A model generated the notes under the pieces. That model was not told where the DNA came from and searched no databases. It saw only the letters and a list, made by a program, of their open reading frames with translations. Below, in pieces: positions 1-7,858 of a DNA stretch of 64,000 nt (its first letter is position 1; every line of letters starts with the position of its first letter). Origin of the DNA: Actinobacteria bacterium HGW-Actinobacteria-4 (lineage in GTDB: Bacteria; Actinomycetota; Actinomycetes; Actinomycetales; Demequinaceae). Position numbers and translations under genes: made by a program. Where the stretch lies: the NCBI GenBank assembly GCA_002841315.1, contig PHEW01000001.1, forward strand, positions 484,853 through 548,852, written 5' to 3'.

Positions 1-2
1 GG

Positions 3-482
3 GCACTGTCCGCGGCGCCGCCGGAACGAGTCAACGATCTGCGCTTGGGCGAGTCGATCCTGCTGGGTCTGGACCCGCTCACCCGCACGCCCGTCGAGGG
101 GCTGCACACAGATGCGATCACGCTGGTGGCCTCCGTGATCGAATCCAGAGTCAAGCCCGCGCAGCCGTGGGGCAAGCTAGCCCAAGGCGCCTTTGGTGCC
201 GTGGTACCGGTGACCGCGCGTTCGCGCGGACAGATCATCCAAACCATCCTCGCGGTGGGCGAGCAAGACGTGGACCCGCGGGATATCTCCTTGCCCGCCG
301 GGGTGAGCGTGCTTGGCGCCAGTAGCGATCACTTGGTGGTCGAGACGCCGCTCCAGTTGGCAGCCGGCACGGAAGTGCGGATGGGCGTGGGGTACAGCGC
401 GCTGCTGCGGGCCATGACCTCACCCTTTGTGGCCGAGAGGCCTACGCTGCCAGTGGCAGCCCCGGCGCGCGCTCGGAGCTAG
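3..482 (+). CDS. Alanine/ornithine racemase-family PLP enzyme, C-terminal part (cut by window edge)
   Basis: The frame is open from the first bases of the window, so the gene begins upstream and only the last ~159 residues are here. The visible part carries RLGESILLG, then LTRTPVEGLHTDA, a pattern typical of the C-terminal beta-barrel domain of PLP-dependent amino-acid racemases of the alanine/ornithine racemase (YhfX-like) family. The PLP lysine lies in the missing N-terminal half. An internal TTG at 45 could be mistaken for a start, but the similarity to the family extends upstream of it. Substrate cannot be read from this fragment. Family assignment is by motif recall only. Confidence 0.7.
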   Translation, partial: ALSAAPPERVNDLRLGESILLGLDPLTRTPVEGLHTDAITLVASVIESRVKPAQPWGKLAQGAFGAVVPVTARSRGQIIQTILAVGEQDVDPRDISLPAGVSVLGASSDHLVVETPLQLAAGTEVRMGVGYSALLRAMTSPFVAERPTLPVAAPARARS

Positions 483-504
483 GCGCCGGGCGCTTTCACA
501 TGGC

Positions 505-528
505 GCGCACCACGTAATCGTGGTGTGC
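505..528 (+). terminator. Stem-loop after the racemase gene
   Basis: A 10-bp stem (GCGCACCACG pairing with CGTGGTGTGC, one G-T wobble) with a TAAT loop sits between the racemase stop and the next start. No T-run follows, so it may be a weak terminator or a processing hairpin. Confidence 0.45.
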
Positions 529-535
529 TGGACAA

Positions 536-1504
536 ATGCCACTAATCGGATTTCATGCGTCCCATGAGCAGATTGCTCCTCGCCAACTCCTGACCGACGT
601 CAAGCACGCCGAGCAGGCAGGATTCACCGCCGCGATGTGCAGTGACCACTTTGCGCCCTGGAGTAGACGGCAGGGCGAGTCCGGGTTCGCGTGGTCGTGG
701 CTAGGTGCCGCACTTGAGGCCACCACCATCCCTCTTGGTGTTGTGAACGCCCCGGGCCAGCGCTACCATCCCGCGATCATTGCGCAGGCGATGGGCACTC
801 TTGCCCAGATGTACCCGGGCAGGTTCTGGGCGGCGCTGGGCTCTGGTGAGAACATCAACGAACACATCACGGGCGATCCTTGGCCTTCCAAAGAGCACCG
901 CAACGAACGGTTGCTCGAAAGCGTCGGTGTTATTCAACGCCTACTCGCAGGGGAGACCGTGAGCGTCGACGGACACGTCATCGTGGACCGAGCGACGCTG
1001 TTCACGAAGCCTTCCACCAAACCAGCCGTGTACGCGGCCGCAGTGAGCGAGGAGACCGCCGCGTGGAGCGCCCAGTGGGCCGAAGGCATGATCACCGTGG
1101 GGATCGACGTGGACGACGTGAAGCGCACGGTGGACGCGTACCGCCAAGCGGGGGGGAAGGGCCCTACATACTTCCAACTGCATGTCTCGTACGCGCGCTC
1201 AGACAGCGAGGCGCTCGCGATCGCGCACGACCAATGGCGCACCCATGTCTATGAGCCTCCCATGATGTGGGACGTGGACAGTGTCGATGCCTTCGATGCC
1301 GCCGGCGAGAATGTCACGCCCGATCAGCTCCATAGCGCGGTGCGAGTGTCCGCGGACCTGGCGCAACACGCTGCATGGATCGCGGAATACGCGGACCTGG
1401 GATTTGACGGCATCATGGTTCACCACGTTGGTCAGCATCAGGCCGAGTTCATTGATGCCTTTGGCGAGCACGTCCTGCCTCAGGTCGCCGGAGGTCGTCG
1501 ATGA
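536..1504 (+). CDS. LLM-class (luciferase-like) flavin oxidoreductase, non-F420 subgroup
   Basis: A 322-residue TIM-barrel protein of the bacterial-luciferase-like superfamily. Visible family signatures are MCSDHFAPW near residue 35, a G-Q-R-Y-H-P-A-I stretch, WAALGSGENINEH around residue 100 and GFDGIMVHHVG near the C-terminus. The SGENINEH pattern and the pairing with a GH13 enzyme fit the subgroup modelled as TIGR03885 (probable flavin rather than F420 cofactor). Its stop overlaps the next start by 4 nt (ATGA), so the two are probably translationally coupled. The biochemical substrate is unknown; a role in oxidising a sugar-related metabolite is only a guess from the neighbour. Confidence 0.8.
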   Translation: MPLIGFHASHEQIAPRQLLTDVKHAEQAGFTAAMCSDHFAPWSRRQGESGFAWSWLGAALEATTIPLGVVNAPGQRYHPAIIAQAMGTLAQMYPGRFWAALGSGENINEHITGDPWPSKEHRNERLLESVGVIQRLLAGETVSVDGHVIVDRATLFTKPSTKPAVYAAAVSEETAAWSAQWAEGMITVGIDVDDVKRTVDAYRQAGGKGPTYFQLHVSYARSDSEALAIAHDQWRTHVYEPPMMWDVDSVDAFDAAGENVTPDQLHSAVRVSADLAQHAAWIAEYADLGFDGIMVHHVGQHQAEFIDAFGEHVLPQVAGGRR

Positions 1505-3156
1505 AGGCCTCACGCACGGCCGACGTCTGGTGGAAGAACGCCATCATCTACTGCCTGGACGTAGAACGCTACCAAGACTCCAATGGCGACGGCGTCGGTG
1601 ACTTTGCGGGACTCACTGAGCGGATCGAACACTTGGCGCGCCTGGGAGTCTCGTGCTTGTGGCTCATGCCGTTCTATCCCTCCCCCAATCGCGACGACGG
1701 CTATGACATCACCGACTACTACTCGGTAGATTCCCGTCTTGGGACGCTAGGCGACTTTGTTGAGACCATGCGCACTGCTCGGTCGCACGGAATCCGAGTC
1801 ATCGCGGACCTGGTGGTGAACCACACGAGCGATCAGCACCCCTGGTTCCTCGAGTCAAGGTCGTCCAAGACCAACCCCAAACGCGATTGGTACGTGTGGC
1901 GTGATGAGCCGCCCGCTGACCACGCCGAGGGCGTGATGTTTCCCGACGCGGAAGATAGCCGGTGGACCCGCGACGGTCGCACACGGCAGCACTATCTGCA
2001 TCACTTCTACTCTCATCAGCCGGACCTCAACCTCGCCAACCCAGAAGTGCGAGACGAGATCGCGAGGGTGATGGGATTCTGGATGGAGCTTGGGTTGTCA
2101 GGGTTCCGTGTAGACGCCGTGCCGTACATGCTTGAAGGTACTGAAGATCATGACGAGCCTGAGGTACCCGACCCCCACGACTTCCTCGCGGATTTGCGGG
2201 CGTTCATGGTGCGTCGGCGAGGAGACGCCGCGATGTTGGGCGAGGTGAATCTCGACTACCCCGAGCTGATGCCGTACTTTGGCGACCAACGCGAAGAGCT
2301 CGCGATGTGCTTTGACTTCCCTGGATCGCAGGCACTGTTTCTGGCTCTCGCGCGGCAACATCCCGGCGCACTTGTCAAAGCCCTGGAGCGCCGGCCTCAG
2401 CCTGCAGGAGATGGGCAGTGGGCTGTCTTTCTCCGCAATCACGATGAGCTGACGCTTGACCAACTGTCGGAGTCTGAGCGTGATGAAGTCTTCGAGGCCT
2501 TTGGTGCGGACCCTGAGATGCAGGTGTTTGGCCGCGGGTTGCGTAGGCGCCTGCCCACCATGATGGGCGGGGACAGACAACGTCTCCGGATGGCCTATAG
2601 CTTGCTCTACTCGCTACCGGGCACGCCTGTGCTGTTCTACGGCGAGGAGATCGGCATGGCCGAGAACCTCGACATTGACGGCAGGATGGCGGTGCGCACG
2701 CCCATGCAATGGACTGCGGGCCACAACGCGGGGTTTTCGACCGCCGCAACCGATGATTTGGTGGCGTTGCCACCGGACGGCGTATACGGGCCCGCAGAAT
2801 GCAACGTCGAGGTGCAACTCGAAGACCCCAACTCTCTGCTGTCGTGGATCACTTTGTTGATCAGGCGGCGACGCGAACGCTCGGAGTTTGGATGGTGCGA
2901 GGTCGCGCTGGTTCCCGCCGACCACGAGGCAGTGTTCGCACACGCGGCAACCTACCGCGGCTCGACAGTGGTTGCGGTACATAACTTTGCCGACCAGCCG
3001 CTCGAAGTGAAGCTTTCTCCCGATGGACTGAAGCCGGGCCTAGAGCTCTTCGATCAGCTCGTCGAGGGCTCGGGGAACCCCGAACCAGTGACGATCGCGA
3101 GTGATGGCACGCTTACCCTTACGCTCGAGCGCTACGGTTGCCGCTGGCTGTACTGA
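1501..3156 (+). CDS. GH13 alpha-amylase/trehalose-synthase-like enzyme
   Basis: A 551-residue glycoside hydrolase family 13 protein with a full (beta/alpha)8 domain. The conserved regions are readable: DLVVNH (region I), GFRVDAVP with the nucleophile Asp near residue 205, LGEVNLD with the acid/base Glu near 248, and FLRNHDE with the third Asp near 315. The start WWKNAIIYCLDVERYQDSNG and the GDFAGLTERI motif resemble trehalose synthase and alpha-glucosidase subfamilies. A C-terminal beta-sandwich of ~90 residues ends the protein. There is no signal peptide, so it should act in the cytosol on glycogen- or trehalose-related oligosaccharides. It overlaps the upstream oxidoreductase by 4 nt. The exact activity (isomerase versus glucosidase) is unresolved. 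Confidence 0.85.
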   Translation: MKASRTADVWWKNAIIYCLDVERYQDSNGDGVGDFAGLTERIEHLARLGVSCLWLMPFYPSPNRDDGYDITDYYSVDSRLGTLGDFVETMRTARSHGIRVIADLVVNHTSDQHPWFLESRSSKTNPKRDWYVWRDEPPADHAEGVMFPDAEDSRWTRDGRTRQHYLHHFYSHQPDLNLANPEVRDEIARVMGFWMELGLSGFRVDAVPYMLEGTEDHDEPEVPDPHDFLADLRAFMVRRRGDAAMLGEVNLDYPELMPYFGDQREELAMCFDFPGSQALFLALARQHPGALVKALERRPQPAGDGQWAVFLRNHDELTLDQLSESERDEVFEAFGADPEMQVFGRGLRRRLPTMMGGDRQRLRMAYSLLYSLPGTPVLFYGEEIGMAENLDIDGRMAVRTPMQWTAGHNAGFSTAATDDLVALPPDGVYGPAECNVEVQLEDPNSLLSWITLLIRRRRERSEFGWCEVALVPADHEAVFAHAATYRGSTVVAVHNFADQPLEVKLSPDGLKPGLELFDQLVEGSGNPEPVTIASDGTLTLTLERYGCRWLY

Positions 3157-3226
3157 CCTATGGCCCTGTTGCTGATGCCACTCATTGAGTAGGGTGATCC
3201 CGAGAAACAACTGCTGAGGGGCGCGC

Positions 3227-3976
3227 ATGTCACACGACAACCATCCACCGTCGGGGAACCCGGGATTCGTTGAAGACCCACGCGAACCCTGGATGAACAT
3301 GCCCTCGCCAGCCGCATCACCGACGCCGGCTACGCCGGGCTACTCAGTGCAGCCCACGGTTCCGGCCTCGCTCACTGTGCCCGGACTCGTCAGCACCAAG
3401 AAGAACTGGATGGGCGTGGTGTCGCTCGTCTTTGGTGTGCTTGGCGGTGGGGTGATCGGGCTGGTGCTCGGCATCATGGGCCTCAACGCCGCGAAGAGAG
3501 GCGAGGCCACCAATCGCGGGGTCGCGCTCGCGGGTGTCATCATCAACAGCGTCATCCTTGGCCTCCTTGCGCTGGTCTTCGTGGTCGTTGGCGCCATGGC
3601 CGTGGTTGGCCCGCAGCGCACCGACACCCTGAGCGTCGGCTACTGCTTTGATGAGCCTGATGTCTACATGGAAGACGGCATCGAAGTCGTGGGGGAGTAC
3701 ACCTTGACTCCTTGCGATCAGCCCCACTATGGCGAGGTCTACTACGTCGGAACGATGACCGACGCGATCTACCCTGGAACGGACGCGGTGGACACTCGCG
3801 TCGACCAGATTTGCTACACCCAAGCGGAGTACTGGCTCGACCTCGACAATCCGAACGCTCAGTACTACTCGTACTACTACCCCACTGCGCGCGGCTTTGC
3901 GGATGGCGCCCGGCAATACGAGTGCTTCGTGTTCGCGGATCACGACATCGCGGGCTCCGTCCGCCTCAATCCGTAA
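3227..3976 (+). CDS. DUF4190 membrane protein with septum-formation-like extracellular domain (copy 1)
   Basis: A 249-residue protein. Residues 1-60 are Pro/Ala-rich and cytosolic; two hydrophobic helices at about 62-85 and 98-125 flank a basic loop with KRGEATNRGVA, the DUF4190 pattern. The outer domain of ~120 residues has paired Cys (GYCFDEP, CDQPHYGEVYYVG, ICY, YECFVF) as in the Septum_form family of actinobacterial exported domains. A clear GAGGGG-type ribosome-binding site precedes the ATG. Its paralogue starts 18 nt after its stop, suggesting one transcript. Function is unknown; the topology suggests a cell-surface or division-associated role. Confidence 0.75.
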   Translation: MSHDNHPPSGNPGFVEDPREPWMNMPSPAASPTPATPGYSVQPTVPASLTVPGLVSTKKNWMGVVSLVFGVLGGGVIGLVLGIMGLNAAKRGEATNRGVALAGVIINSVILGLLALVFVVVGAMAVVGPQRTDTLSVGYCFDEPDVYMEDGIEVVGEYTLTPCDQPHYGEVYYVGTMTDAIYPGTDAVDTRVDQICYTQAEYWLDLDNPNAQYYSYYYPTARGFADGARQYECFVFADHDIAGSVRLNP

Positions 3977-3994
3977 CCACGAGAAGGAGCCGCG

Positions 3995-4756
3995 ATGGTT
4001 GGCGACAGCACCCCCAAGGCCGGTACGCCAGGCTTCGTTGACGAACCACGTGCATCGTGGATGAAGGTTCCGGCGATTGCGGGACCCGCGAAGCCATCGG
4101 GTTCGCCACTGCCGCCCATCGGCTCCCAGCCGGCGCTTCCGCCACCGCCCATCGGTGAGACTCCACCGCAGGAGAGCGACACTCTCAACTGGCTGGGCGG
4201 GGTCTCGCTGAGGTTGGTGTTCTTTGGGGGATTGCCAGGATTGATTTCGGGGCTGCTTGGCCTCTGGGCGGTCAAGAAGGGCAAGGCGACCAACCGCGGC
4301 GAGGCGGTCGTGGGCGTGGTGATGAATGGGTTGGTCTTTGGCCTCCTTGCCATCGCGATTGGGGCCAGTGTCCTTCCCGGAGTGTTTGGCCCGGAGCGCA
4401 CCGAGGAACTGAGTCTCGGAGACTGCTTCGACGAACCTGAGGTAGTCACGCAATCAGGTACCGACGTTGTCGAAATGTTCACCTTGAGGTCCTGCGACGA
4501 ACCGCACTTTGGGGAGGTCTACTACGTAGGGACGCTCACCGACACGGCGTACCCGCGTGCCGATGAGGTTGCGGTGCGCATCGACGAACAGTGCTACATG
4601 CGTGCGGAAACCCACCTTGACCTCAACAACGCCGACGCCACCTACTACTCCTTCTACTACCCAACGCGCCAGGGCTTTGCCGCCGGCCAAAGAAGTTACG
4701 AGTGCTTTGTCTACGCCGACCAGGACATCGTGGGCTCGGTTCGACCCACAGGGTGA
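3995..4756 (+). CDS. DUF4190 membrane protein with septum-formation-like extracellular domain (copy 2)
   Basis: A 253-residue paralogue of the preceding protein, in the same order: an N-terminal segment starting GTPGFVDEPRASWM (compare GNPGFVEDPREPWM), two transmembrane helices around KKGKATNRGEAV, and a Cys-rich outer domain with GDCFDEPEV, CDEPHFGEVYYVGT, QCYMRAE and YECFVYADQD. An AAGGAG ribosome-binding site sits 6 nt before the ATG. The outer domains are far more alike than the N-terminal tails, as expected after a tandem duplication with selection on the extracellular part. Function unknown. Confidence 0.75.
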   Translation: MVGDSTPKAGTPGFVDEPRASWMKVPAIAGPAKPSGSPLPPIGSQPALPPPPIGETPPQESDTLNWLGGVSLRLVFFGGLPGLISGLLGLWAVKKGKATNRGEAVVGVVMNGLVFGLLAIAIGASVLPGVFGPERTEELSLGDCFDEPEVVTQSGTDVVEMFTLRSCDEPHFGEVYYVGTLTDTAYPRADEVAVRIDEQCYMRAETHLDLNNADATYYSFYYPTRQGFAAGQRSYECFVYADQDIVGSVRPTG

Positions 4757-4811
4757 GGACTGCACCCGCGAATAGAAACCAATCCGTCGACGTTCCATCC
4801 CCGAACAAGGG

Positions 4812-4832
4812 GTGGCGCGGTGGTCGCGCCAC
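4812..4832 (+). other. GC-rich stem-loop between membrane-protein genes
   Basis: GTGGCGCG and CGCGCCAC form a perfect 8-bp stem around a 5-nt loop, 20 nt before the next start. It may end the two-gene DUF4190 transcript or be a 5'-leader structure of the following gene. No T-run follows. Confidence 0.4.
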
Positions 4833-4852
4833 TGACTACTGAGGGGTAGCTC

Positions 4853-5446
4853 ATGACAAACGACCAAGACGGACGCGACATCAAGATGGACAGTCATGGG
4901 GCGATGACGCTCCGTGGTGCGATGGGGGGTCTCGTCGCGGGCACCCTGTTCGGAGTCCTACAAATGTGGTACCTTGCCGACGCCGGCTTGCCTGCGAACA
5001 CGATCATTCACATGATCGCCACCATCGTGCAGCCTGATGAGGCCTTCTATGCGGGTGAAACCAGCCTCGCCGTGGGATGGGCGGTACACATCTCCCTCTC
5101 TCTCATCTACGGCGCGTTCATTGGTCTGATCGCCACCGAACTGAAGTCCAACGTCACCCGGGTGTCCATGACCGCCTTCTACGGCCTGTGCATCTTCATC
5201 TTCAACTTCTTGGTGCTGGCGCCCAACTTCTATCCCGTCTTTGAGGCCGCGAACATCCCGTTTGAGGCCACGGTGCACGTGGTGTACGGGACGCTCATCG
5301 CGCCGTTCATTGTGCTGTGGAAGGGTCGCGCCAAAGAGGACCCGCCGGTTGCCCCCATCGTGAGGCAGTGGCAGGCCAACGGCGCCCCCGTCAGTCAGGA
5401 GCCAGCGCACGTGGGCACGGGCTTCAACCCCGTGAACATGCGCTAA
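4853..5446 (+). CDS. Four-helix integral membrane protein of unknown function
   Basis: A 197-residue protein with about four hydrophobic helices (near residues 22-42, 75-98, 105-130 and 140-160 by eye) and a polar C-terminal tail of ~40 residues. A GAGGGG-type ribosome-binding site precedes the ATG. I do not recognise a catalytic motif; the spacing resembles small actinobacterial membrane proteins with conserved His in helices (IIHMIATIV, EATVHVVYG), but no family is assigned. Its TAA is shared with the TAG of the converging ABC ATPase gene (4-nt tail-to-tail overlap). Confidence 0.65.
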   Translation: MTNDQDGRDIKMDSHGAMTLRGAMGGLVAGTLFGVLQMWYLADAGLPANTIIHMIATIVQPDEAFYAGETSLAVGWAVHISLSLIYGAFIGLIATELKSNVTRVSMTAFYGLCIFIFNFLVLAPNFYPVFEAANIPFEATVHVVYGTLIAPFIVLWKGRAKEDPPVAPIVRQWQANGAPVSQEPAHVGTGFNPVNMR

Positions 5447-6033
5447 CGCGTCATCGTCACCGCGCGCGTGCCGAGCGCTTCGGCCTCGGCACGCGAGTGA
5501 GTGATCAGCAGGGCAGTCCGCCCACCGAGTTGCTCACGCAGGTAGGCCATGATGATCGGCTTTGCGTCGGCATCGATTCCGGTGCACGGCTCGTCCAACA
5601 CCACGAGGTCGGCGGGCCCCGCGAGTGCCCTGACAACGGCGACCCGGCGCCGCTGCCCTCCGGAGAGCGAACTCACTGGCTTGTCCCACTCGTCGGTGGC
5701 CAGGCCCACTCGTTGCAGGTGGTCACCGGCTGACGGCCAGTCTGCCCGATCGAGCATCAACCGCACGTTGCCCACCGCGCTGAGGTGGCCACACAGCCGG
5801 TCCTCCTGGAAGACTGCCCCGCGACGTCGGCCGCTGATTCCTGTCACCGAGCCCTCGTCAGGGGTGTCGAGCCCCAGCACCAGCCGTGCGACCGTGGTCT
5901 TGCCACATCCATTCGGGCCCGTAAGCGCGACCGTCTCGCCAGCCGCGATCTCCACGTCGAGTCCCCGGAACACCCACGTGTCTCCGTAGCGCCGCCCCAC
6001 GCCGCGCAAGGTCACGCCACTAGCGGCGCTCAT
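5443..6033 (-). CDS. ABC transporter ATP-binding protein, NitT/TauT type
   Basis: A short (196-residue) ABC ATPase. Walker A is GPNGCGKTT, the signature is SSLSGGQRRR, Walker B is DLVVLDEP, and an H-loop is present in LLITHSRAEAEAL. Length is at the low end for SsuB/TauB-type subunits, which are usually 230-260 residues, but all motifs are intact. The ATG overlaps the permease stop as ATGA, which fixes the start and implies translational coupling. It is the last gene of the hydrogenase-importer operon and should power import of the ligand bound by the lipoprotein two genes upstream. Confidence 0.85.
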   Translation of the reverse strand: MSAASGVTLRGVGRRYGDTWVFRGLDVEIAAGETVALTGPNGCGKTTVARLVLGLDTPDEGSVTGISGRRRGAVFQEDRLCGHLSAVGNVRLMLDRADWPSAGDHLQRVGLATDEWDKPVSSLSGGQRRRVAVVRALAGPADLVVLDEPCTGIDADAKPIIMAYLREQLGGRTALLITHSRAEAEALGTRAVTMTR

Positions 6034-6821
6034 GTCAATGCTCCCGTCATACGCCGCTCGCCGCGCGCCAGCGCCCACAGCGCAACCTTCTCGCACGCGA
6101 CGCTCAGGCCCACAATCACAACCGTCCAGGCGAACAGGCTGGCCGAATCGAGGAAGATCTTGGATTGGTAGAGCTGGCCGCCGATGCTGCCGCTGGCGAC
6201 GCCGATGACCTCGGCTGCGACGCCGCTCTTCCAGGCGAGGCCAACGCCGGTACGGCTGGCTGCGACAAAGAACGGCATCACGGATGGAACGTCGATCGCT
6301 CGGATGCGCCGCCACAGCGGTACCCCGAACACGGTTGCGGCCTCGAGAAGTTGACGGTCTCGATTGCGCACGCCGCCTAGGACTGCCGTGTACATCACCG
6401 GCAACACCATCAGGAAGCTCGTGATAGCCGCAAGCCAGGCCGCGTCCGCCCACAACAGCACCAGGATGATGAAACTGACCACGGGAACGCTCCGGATCGT
6501 CACGATCAGTGGTGCGAGGAGTACCTCGATCCAGCGATAGCGTCCGGCCAGCGCAGCTGCGATGGTGCCGGCCACGGCAGCGGCAGTGAAGCCCACGGCA
6601 ATGCGCAACAGCGATGTTCCTGCAGTGGACCAGAATTCTGCCGTCGCCGCGAGTTCTGTGAGCCGGACCACCACCTGCCACGGGGGCGCAAGGAGGAAGT
6701 CGCGTCCCACGACAGCCGCGGCGACGTGCCAGACGGCTAACCAGAACAGCACGGCTAGGGCCACCGGCCCGAAAGCGCGCCGGCGCACCAGGGGAGTCCT
6801 AGTCGGAGTAGTAGAAGTCAT
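6030..6821 (-). CDS. ABC transporter permease, NitT/TauT type
   Basis: A 263-residue membrane protein with about six helices. It carries the permease EAA loop (EAATVFGVPLWRRIRAID) that docks with the ATPase. The chosen ATG (MTSTTPTRTP) lies within the end of the lipoprotein gene, a 23-nt overlap; a longer in-frame extension would overlap far more and lacks membrane character. SsuC/TauC/ThiX-like proteins are its closest recognisable relatives. It sits between the binding protein and the ATPase, completing an importer of the nitrate/sulfonate/thiamine-precursor class. Substrate is not evident from sequence. Confidence 0.85.
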   Translation of the reverse strand: MTSTTPTRTPLVRRRAFGPVALAVLFWLAVWHVAAAVVGRDFLLAPPWQVVVRLTELAATAEFWSTAGTSLLRIAVGFTAAAVAGTIAAALAGRYRWIEVLLAPLIVTIRSVPVVSFIILVLLWADAAWLAAITSFLMVLPVMYTAVLGGVRNRDRQLLEAATVFGVPLWRRIRAIDVPSVMPFFVAASRTGVGLAWKSGVAAEVIGVASGSIGGQLYQSKIFLDSASLFAWTVVIVGLSVACEKVALWALARGERRMTGALT

Positions 6822-7830
6822 CTCCGGGCACGCTTCCTCCCACCGACTCGGGGTCTGCGGCGTGCAGCACGCCAAGGTAGCCCTCGAGCATGCGCCGCAT
6901 CTGGGCGCCGTCAATGTAGACAATATTGCACGCCGGGATGGCAGTCTCCGCTATTGCGGCATTGGGCGCGATCCCGACCGCGACGATCAGGGGCGCAGCG
7001 TTGGTGGGCAAGGTGTTGACGAACTCCGTGGAAGCGCGGTAGTCCGCCAAGAACTGGGTGACAACGGCGGGATGCTCGGCGGCGAAAGCACGGCGAACCA
7101 CAACTACGCCCGTGACGAGCTGGGAGTCGGTCGCGACGGCATCCCACTCCTCGGTGAGGTCGAGCGCCACGCGCACGTCCGGGTTCGCCCCCATGAGCAC
7201 CGTGACGTACGGCTGCGGGAGAACTCCGATCGCGGCTGGATCGGCGGCGAGCACCGCCGCGACTTCGGTCGCTTCGCTCTTGAACTCCACCGTGACGTCC
7301 ACACCAGGTGTGAGTCCGTTCTCGCTCAGCAAGTAATTCAGCACGTGCTCCGGCGTGGTGCCTTTGCCCGTGCTGTAAATGGTGCGACCGCGCAGGTCTT
7401 CCATCGAGTTGATGGCTTCCCCGGTCTCGACGATGGTGAGGACGCCCAGGGTGTTGATCGCGAGCACCTCGATCTGCGCGTCAGTTCCCACGGTTCGCTG
7501 ATACAACACAGCCGCGAGGTTCGCGGGAATCAACGCGATGTCTAGGTTGCCCTGCACCATGAGCGGCACCACTTGATCCGCCGTGCCGTAGACCTCCACC
7601 TCGTAGTCGTGCACCGCAAGGCCACGGTCGGCCTGATCCATGAGCCCCACAAGGCCCATGGTGGTGGGTCCCTTGAGTGAGCCGATGCGCACGGTCTGGG
7701 GTGTGACATCGGCCGATGCTGTCGGGGCTGGCTGTGTGGGCGTGGGCGTGGCAGATGGCGCGGCGGCGGCACACCCCGTGAGCACCGCTACGAACAACGC
7801 AATGCTCGCCATCGAGATGGTGTGCTTCAT
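6799..7830 (-). CDS. Substrate-binding lipoprotein of NitT/TauT-type importer
   Basis: A 343-residue lipoprotein. The signal peptide ends in a lipobox (AVLTGCAAAA), followed by a Thr/Pro/Ala linker, then a periplasmic-binding-protein fold of the NMT1/ThiY-like group: IGSLKGPTTMGLVGLMDQA, GNLDIALIPANLAAVLYQ, VLAINTLGVLTIVE, GRTIYSTGKGTTPEHVLNYLL. These phrases closely recall a family common in Clostridia and other fermenters. AGGAGAG lies 8 nt before the ATG, and the hydrogenase stop is only 28 nt upstream, so it is in the same operon. Ligand unknown; amino-sulfonate, pyrimidine-like or metal-chelate substrates are all possible. Confidence 0.85.
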   Translation of the reverse strand: MKHTISMASIALFVAVLTGCAAAAPSATPTPTQPAPTASADVTPQTVRIGSLKGPTTMGLVGLMDQADRGLAVHDYEVEVYGTADQVVPLMVQGNLDIALIPANLAAVLYQRTVGTDAQIEVLAINTLGVLTIVETGEAINSMEDLRGRTIYSTGKGTTPEHVLNYLLSENGLTPGVDVTVEFKSEATEVAAVLAADPAAIGVLPQPYVTVLMGANPDVRVALDLTEEWDAVATDSQLVTGVVVVRRAFAAEHPAVVTQFLADYRASTEFVNTLPTNAAPLIVAVGIAPNAAIAETAIPACNIVYIDGAQMRRMLEGYLGVLHAADPESVGGSVPGDDFYYSD

Positions 7831-7858
7831 GGGGACTCTCCTCGGTTGCGGGGTGGGC

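Noticed and set aside
4757..4852. Riboswitch in the leader of the four-helix membrane protein
   Set aside because: Only one simple hairpin is visible and no known aptamer core can be matched.
5443..6681. Upstream extension of the ABC ATPase frame to 412 residues
   Set aside because: The extra ~215 residues are Arg-rich, overlap the permease completely and precede an ATGA-coupled start at 6033.
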